The position numbers were made by a program, and so were the translations under genes. This document shows positions 6,501 through 9,473 of a stretch of 9,473 bases of DNA, one piece after another. The DNA is from Kiritimatiellia bacterium (lineage in GTDB: Bacteria; Verrucomicrobiota; Kiritimatiellia; RFP12; UBA1067), in NCBI GenBank assembly GCA_017479035.1, contig JAFVCR010000059.1:1-9473 (forward strand), given 5' to 3'. Each line of letters opens with the position of its first letter. Positions within the stretch are counted from its first letter, which is position 1. Below the pieces are notes generated by a model. The model was given only the letters and a program-made list of their open reading frames with translations, had not been told where the DNA came from and searched no databases.

Positions 6501-8042
6501 ATGCTTGATTTGGCGGTGATAATTTTGACGAAGAACGAGGAACTGCACATTGCGCGGTGCCTCGAGAGGCTGATGCCGCTCGAACCCAAGGAAATCTTCG
6601 TCGTCGATTCCGTTTCCACCGACCGCACACTCTCCATCATCGAGGATTTCCGCCGCAAAAACCGCAACGGATGGTTTTATTCCAAGGCGAAAGCCGTCGT
6701 GGACGGATGGCTTGCGGGAATGGACGAAGAGCGTTTCGCGTCCGCGCTGGACGCCTTGCTTGAGGAGAAACTCGCAAACGGCGAATACAGGTGCAAGAAT
6801 CCCTGCGAGAAATCCGCAATGCGAGAGGGTGCATTGCGCTTCTATCGCGAATTTTCGGCGAAAATCATTCCCCTTTCGGACGGGAGATGCGTATATTTCA
6901 CGCCAGACTGCCGCGCAAAAGCCCGCAATGCCGACAACGCCCGCTCCTGGGCGGAATACGCAATCCACGCCGTGACGAATGGCGGGCAGAGGCTTGCGGG
7001 GAAAACGTACAATGAACGTTGGTTCAACAAACGTAAGGCGGACGAATTCGGATTGCTGCCGTCCGTATTGAAACAAGAGCACTGCGCAGTGCGTTTGGTG
7101 GGCCACAACCCGGCATTGGATTCGGTTGCATTTTTCGGAGAGGATGCAGAAAAGTCGCATTTCTCCATCGTGACCCGCCTTGATGCATTCGGGAACGCAC
7201 TTGCCAACCTGACGGAGGTGACATTTGTCGCATCCGGCAAAAGACAAAAAAAATCGCCTCGGCTTATGCCGCTCGCCGAGGCAGTTGGAACGGTGGTTCA
7301 TCACCAAATTGCGGCAGGCTCCAATCCGCCAACCGCAGACATTATACCACAAACCGCCTCCGCTTGCAAGGGCGAGACGACAAAAATAGAGGTTGTGGAA
7401 CATCCCTGGCCGGGACTGTACGCAAAGCAGTTCAACTGGGCGCTTGAAAACGCGCCCATAACCGCCAAATGGGTCCTGCGGCTCGATGCCGACGAATACC
7501 TTTACCCCGATGCCATAGAAGAGGTCAAAAGTCTTTTACCGAAGGTTGGAGGAGACGGCAACCTGCCACAGCAGGTAACCTCTCTCTCTCTCTCTCTCGC
7601 GCGCGTTTTCTGCGGCAGAAGGATACGTTTCGGCGGCACGGCGCACATCCCGATGATACGTTTTTTCAAATACGGCATCGGCCGCTGCCAGGATCGCGCG
7701 ATGGACGAGCACATCATCCTTGATTCTGGCGAAGATCTGCGCTTGAAAGGCGAATTTGCCGACGACAACCTCAACAATATGGACTGGTGGCGCGAAAAAC
7801 ACCGCGGCTACGCCAAACGCGAGGCAGTGGACGCACTCGCCGGGGAGAAATTCAAGAAATCCAAGACCCTCTATTACAGATTCCCGCCATATCTGCGCGC
7901 ATTTTTGTATTTTTCGGTCAGATATTTCCTTTTATTGGGTTTTCTCGACGGATATGCGGGCTGGATGTGGCATTTCTGGCAGGGATTGTGGTATCGCTGC
8001 CTCGTGGATCGCGAAATAGGCAAACTCAAACGCAAAAAATAA
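6501..8042 (+). CDS. Family 2 glycosyltransferase interrupted by an in-frame insert, 513 aa
   Basis: The ends read as an inverting GT-A transferase of the lipopolysaccharide-core (WaaE/KdtX-like) kind, which adds a sugar to a surface glycan from a nucleotide sugar on the cytoplasmic face. Residues 5-43 carry VIILTKNEELHIARCLE and FVVDSVSTDRT. Residues 296-333 carry VEVVEHPWPGLYAKQFNWAL-type sequence and the metal-binding LDADEYL (Asp329, Asp331). MDEHI is at 401-405, and a hydrophobic aromatic C-terminus runs from about 456 to 505. In relatives the two N-terminal blocks are only about 10-20 residues apart; here about 240 residues intervene (52-294). Removing them leaves about 270 aa, the usual length. 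The reading frame stays open throughout. Codons 361-366 are encoded by a (TC)9 repeat. Whether the fused protein is active is unknown. Confidence 0.85.
   Translation: MLDLAVIILTKNEELHIARCLERLMPLEPKEIFVVDSVSTDRTLSIIEDFRRKNRNGWFYSKAKAVVDGWLAGMDEERFASALDALLEEKLANGEYRCKNPCEKSAMREGALRFYREFSAKIIPLSDGRCVYFTPDCRAKARNADNARSWAEYAIHAVTNGGQRLAGKTYNERWFNKRKADEFGLLPSVLKQEHCAVRLVGHNPALDSVAFFGEDAEKSHFSIVTRLDAFGNALANLTEVTFVASGKRQKKSPRLMPLAEAVGTVVHHQIAAGSNPPTADIIPQTASACKGETTKIEVVEHPWPGLYAKQFNWALENAPITAKWVLRLDADEYLYPDAIEEVKSLLPKVGGDGNLPQQVTSLSLSLARVFCGRRIRFGGTAHIPMIRFFKYGIGRCQDRAMDEHIILDSGEDLRLKGEFADDNLNNMDWWREKHRGYAKREAVDALAGEKFKKSKTLYYRFPPYLRAFLYFSVRYFLLLGFLDGYAGWMWHFWQGLWYRCLVDREIGKLKRKK
7246..7282 (-). terminator. 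Intrinsic terminator of the antisense small RNA
   Basis: Perfect 8-bp GC-rich stem, GCCTCGGC (7282-7275) with GCCGAGGC (7263-7256), 11-nt loop, then GA and eight consecutive Us (7253-7246) on the minus strand. Read on the plus strand the same bases are translated as part of the glycosyltransferase insert. Confidence 0.75.
7246..7334 (-). ncRNA. Predicted antisense small RNA at the right end of the insert, about 89 nt
   Basis: The minus strand has a complete transcription unit. A promoter at 7369-7341 is followed by a predicted start at about G7334. A 5' GGUUGG (7334-7329) can pair with CCAACU, enclosing the body. Inside are an apical GGUG/CACC hairpin and an alternative UUGGA/UCCAA pairing. 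The unit ends with an intrinsic terminator (GCCTCGGC/GCCGAGGC and eight Us) at 7282-7246. No start codon with a ribosome site and no meaningful frame is visible within it. It is fully antisense to codons of the glycosyltransferase message, so it could act in cis, or it could be cargo of the insert acting elsewhere. I do not recognise the family. Confidence 0.55.
7341..7369 (-). promoter_or_regulatory. Promoter of the antisense small RNA
   Basis: Minus strand TTGCAA (7369-7364), 17-nt spacer ending TGG, perfect TATAAT (7346-7341). Identical hexamers and the same GCGG spacer start and TGG end occur in the macA promoter. Confidence 0.7.
7581..7598 (+). repeat. (TC)9 dinucleotide microsatellite inside the glycosyltransferase
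   Basis: Nine uninterrupted TC units, preceded by CC and followed by a GC run. They encode alternating Ser-Leu. Gain or loss of one unit shifts the frame, as in slippage-driven phase-variable surface genes. A perfect CCTGC/GCAGG hairpin (7562-7575) lies 5 nt upstream. Confidence 0.95.
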
Positions 8043-8065
8043 TGGGCATGGAAACCGCCATGCCC
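8034..8065 (-). terminator. Intrinsic terminator of the 8115 small RNA
   Basis: Perfect 8-bp stem GGGCATGG (8065-8058) with CCATGCCC (8051-8044), 6-nt loop, then ATTA and six Us on the minus strand. It lies over the glycosyltransferase stop codon. The plus strand has no U-run after the stem, so it serves the minus strand only. Confidence 0.8.
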
Positions 8066-8115
8066 AAGACTTCGAGAAGAAGGATAATCGAAGTCCTCGC
8101 TATCCGCGAGAAAGT
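8034..8115 (-). ncRNA. Predicted small structured RNA with a kissing-loop, about 82 nt
   Basis: A minus-strand unit with its own consensus promoter (8150-8122), predicted start near A8115 and an intrinsic terminator. Hairpin 1 is CTCGC/GCGAG (8110-8096) with loop GGATA. Hairpin 2 abuts it directly, GACTTCGA/TCGAAGTC (8095-8068), with a 12-nt loop that contains TATCC followed by TTCTTC. GGATA and TATCC are exact complements, so the two loops can pair. The rest of loop 2 (CCUUCUUC) is pyrimidine-rich and could pair with purine-rich ribosome-binding sites; this is inference. There is no open frame of note. The RNA ends inside the last ~9 bases of the glycosyltransferase gene. No Rfam family is recognised by eye. 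Confidence 0.65.
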
Positions 8116-8121
8116 AAGTCT

Positions 8122-8150
8122 ATTCTAACATAATGCTTGCGCGTTGTCAA
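8122..8150 (-). promoter_or_regulatory. Strong promoter of the 8115 small RNA
   Basis: Perfect TTGACA (8150-8145), 17-nt spacer, TAGAAT (8127-8122) on the minus strand. It is the best -35 in the window. Confidence 0.8.
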
Positions 8151-8173
8151 CCCCGAAATCCGAAAGTTATATA
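8144..8173 (+). promoter_or_regulatory. Possible divergent promoter sharing the -35 region
   Basis: On the plus strand, TTGTCA (8144-8149) overlaps the minus-strand TTGACA. It is followed, after 18 nt, by TATATA (8168-8173). It would direct transcription into the 8180-8320 region, where only a 60-codon frame of doubtful coding value is found (TTG start at 8137, upstream of the predicted transcript). Weak evidence. Confidence 0.35.
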
Positions 8174-8179
8174 ACAGCG

Positions 8180-8385
8180 GGAAAATCGTAAAAATCCGCC
8201 TGGTTTTGCAATTTTGGCCGCCAAGATATGAAAAAAGCCCCCGGAAGAGCGAAAACTGCGAGAGCGGGCTGAAAAGTTTTTTGAAAAAGGCGGGCAATTT
8301 TTCCGGAATCCTGCAATAGTAGAGAACAGCGCGGCGGTCTGCCGCCGGAGAATCTGCATGCAGAGATGTGCGTAGGAGCGTGCCG
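8180..8385. other. Intergenic region, no confident gene
   Basis: About 200 bp between the small-RNA promoters and the membrane-protein gene. It contains an AT-rich stretch with runs of A, a possible minus-strand terminator (8229-8265), a perfect CGGCGG/CCGCCG hairpin with a 4-nt loop (8332-8347) and a 12-bp perfect palindrome TCTGCATGCAGA (8353-8364). A short plus-strand frame (8137-8319) ends here but has no ribosome site or recognisable content. Confidence 0.5.
8229..8265 (-). terminator. Possible terminator for the membrane-protein gene
   Basis: On the minus strand AGCCC pairs with GGGCT across a long loop of about 25 nt, followed directly by a run of Us (minus-strand reading of GAAAAAAG). 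The loop is longer than usual, so this is tentative; the position, about 120 bp past the stop at 8386, fits. Confidence 0.35.
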
Positions 8386-9465
8386 TCAGTCGATAAACGT
8401 TATGCTGCGGATGAACTTGTCGCTTTCGGGCATTTTGGCGACGAATGCGTAGCGTTTGCCATGCAGCTCCACCGTGCGCGGAAGATCCGTCCTGCCGACG
8501 GGCGGGTTTTTGCGCGAGGCGAGTTGGCGTAAAATGCGGTTGAAAAACCCTTTCGGGAAATCGTATTCTACCTTGACATGCTGCGGCGCCGGATCGGCAT
8601 CGGCAAGGGGAAGAAGTATCGTATTCGAGGACGGCAGCGTGTACGCCTCGATGGCGAGCGGCAGACGATTCTGGGGCGTGCAGAATTCCCCGGAGCGGAT
8701 TGCCGCGAGGTCGCGGCCCGAAAGCGCACAGGGGGCGGCGGTGCGACCGTGGAACAATGCAAAATAGCGCCCGTGCACGCCGTCTTCCCATGTATAGACG
8801 CACTGGTGGAAGAATCGCGCAAAGATGCCGCAATCAACGCGGTCGTGGCGGCAAAGGCCGTCCGGCGATTCCAGGAAGGACTTTTCAAATGCCTCGAATT
8901 CGCATTTGATGCGGCACCCAAGCACACAGCATACGCCCAGCGTGGCGACGAGAGTCAGCGCAAGTGCGGACGCTACGCGCACGGAAGGCCTCGCTTCGCG
9001 CACCACAAGCACCACCGCAAACATGTTGGCCGCATAGAGCGAGCGTTCCCCCGTGAAGCCGATGATGGCTATCATGGCGATGCTCGCGCCGATTGCAAAG
9101 AACTCGAAAAGATTGCGCCGGACGAAGCCGCGTTTGTCGCCGGAAAACAGGAACACCGCCAGCAGCAGCCATACGGCTTTCACCGCCGCCGCTATCTTTA
9201 CGAGCGACATCGCAAACGCATCTGCGGATGAAACCGCCATCGATCCGGCTCTGCCGCCGGCAATCCGAACCAGCAGAAACACGCCGGCTGCGTAGCACAG
9301 CAGCACTGCGAGCTTCTTTGCATCCGTCTGCCGGAAAAACACGATGCGATACGCCGCCATCGCACAAAGAACAGGCAGCGAGAACGCTTCCTGCAGCCAT
9401 CCGGCGAATACGGCAAGCGCCGCATATACGGCAACAAGCGGCCAGGGATCGTCCGTGTTTTCCAT
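8386..9465 (-). CDS. Multi-pass membrane protein of unknown function, about 359 aa
   Basis: The N-terminal half (residues about 8-187) has some six hydrophobic segments, near 10-30, 52-69, 85-107, 121-137, 141-155 and 165-184. The C-terminal half (about 188-359) is soluble and Cys/His-rich. It contains CRHDRVDCGIFARFFHQC and then WEDGVHGRYFALFHG, and a tail of short strands. I do not recognise the family; the layout of membrane helices plus a soluble domain resembles uncharacterised DUF6056-like envelope proteins, with low confidence. The ATG at 9465 has AAAAGG touching it, too close for a working Shine-Dalgarno. The frame is still open upstream at the window edge, so the true start may lie outside. 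It is probably an envelope protein, given the glycosyltransferase neighbour. There is no signal of decay. Confidence 0.7.
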   Translation of the reverse strand: MENTDDPWPLVAVYAALAVFAGWLQEAFSLPVLCAMAAYRIVFFRQTDAKKLAVLLCYAAGVFLLVRIAGGRAGSMAVSSADAFAMSLVKIAAAVKAVWLLLAVFLFSGDKRGFVRRNLFEFFAIGASIAMIAIIGFTGERSLYAANMFAVVLVVREARPSVRVASALALTLVATLGVCCVLGCRIKCEFEAFEKSFLESPDGLCRHDRVDCGIFARFFHQCVYTWEDGVHGRYFALFHGRTAAPCALSGRDLAAIRSGEFCTPQNRLPLAIEAYTLPSSNTILLPLADADPAPQHVKVEYDFPKGFFNRILRQLASRKNPPVGRTDLPRTVELHGKRYAFVAKMPESDKFIRSITFID

Positions 9466-9473
9466 CCTTTTGA

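Larger units (their letters stand above)
6654..7372 (+). mobile_element. Foreign in-frame insert within the glycosyltransferase, phage-like in content (borders approximate)
   Basis: About 240 codons unlike any glycosyltransferase separate FVVDSVSTDRT from VVEHPWPGLY. The first ~190 (residues about 57-245) look like a folded domain: a helical part (WLAGMDEERFASALDALLEE), REGALRFYREFSAKI, DGRCVYFTPDCRAK, SWAEYAIHAVTNGG, NERWFNKRKADEFG, and a final SFSIVTRL-like strand followed by ANLTEVTF. By eye this recalls nuclease-type (PBECR) domains at the C-terminus of phage Mu F-like head proteins; I could not verify that. The last ~45 codons are antisense to a predicted small RNA. A 7-bp direct repeat AAACCGC (6659-6665 and 7351-7357) and a CCGC repeat lie near the edges, but neither gives an in-frame excision, so the true ends are undetermined. 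I saw no transposase and no inverted repeats. Confidence 0.5.

Noticed and set aside
6417..7403. 328-codon minus-strand frame opposite the glycosyltransferase
   Set aside because: It crosses the small-RNA terminator and the glycosyltransferase N-terminus, and has low-quality, Cys-rich composition.
8137..8319. 60-codon plus-strand frame in the intergenic region
   Set aside because: It has a TTG start without a ribosome site, the start lies within a promoter, and it has no recognisable content; kept only as a note.
1..9473. CRISPR arrays, tRNA or rRNA genes, complete insertion sequences
   Set aside because: No regularly spaced repeats, cloverleaf-like segments, rRNA-like sequence or transposase motifs were seen on either strand.

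Overview
The window is about 9.5 kb of bacterial chromosome with moderately high GC. I infer the Verrucomicrobiota/Kiritimatiellota/Lentisphaerota (PVC) neighbourhood from the style of the proteins and from consensus sigma70-type promoters placed hard against start codons. This is a low-to-moderate confidence guess, because the window holds no rRNA or other marker.

Layout. (1) Positions 1-722 are a decayed stretch read on the minus strand. It holds the start of a zinc-ribbon protein running off the left edge, the last ~31 codons of a queC-like gene, and a frameshifted, stop-riddled remnant that looks like a small phage virion protein. (2) Positions 723-1464 hold two small unknown genes that converge and overlap by 11 bp. 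(3) Positions 1500-3917 hold a MacA-type efflux adaptor with no MacB beside it, then carA, the glutaminase subunit of carbamoyl-phosphate synthase, both on the plus strand. (4) Positions 3923-6347 are a minus-strand operon of a PF00756-type esterase, a stand-alone ATP-grasp ligase and a DUF721/DciA-like protein; the last two are coupled by an ATGA overlap. (5) Positions 6501-8042 hold a plus-strand family 2 glycosyltransferase of the lipopolysaccharide-core type, interrupted in frame by about 240 foreign codons and carrying a (TC)9 microsatellite. (6) Positions 8043-8385 are intergenic with several RNA signals. (7) Positions 8386-9465 hold a minus-strand multi-pass membrane protein of unknown function.

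The most notable content is non-coding. Two compact minus-strand units each have a consensus promoter with a 17-nt spacer, a structured body of about 80-90 nt and an intrinsic terminator. One (about 7334 to 7246) lies antisense inside the glycosyltransferase, at the right end of the foreign insert. The other (about 8115 to 8034) lies tail-to-tail with the glycosyltransferase stop codon and has two abutting hairpins whose loops (GGATA and TATCC) are exactly complementary, which predicts a kissing-loop RNA. I do not recognise either as a known family.

The macA and glycosyltransferase promoters place the predicted transcription start on, or within a base of, the ATG, so both messages are probably leaderless. 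The esterase and the 723 gene have leaders with Shine-Dalgarno sequences. The glycosyltransferase region (insert, antisense RNA, microsatellite, 3' convergent RNA) looks like a surface-glycan locus with several possible layers of variation or control.
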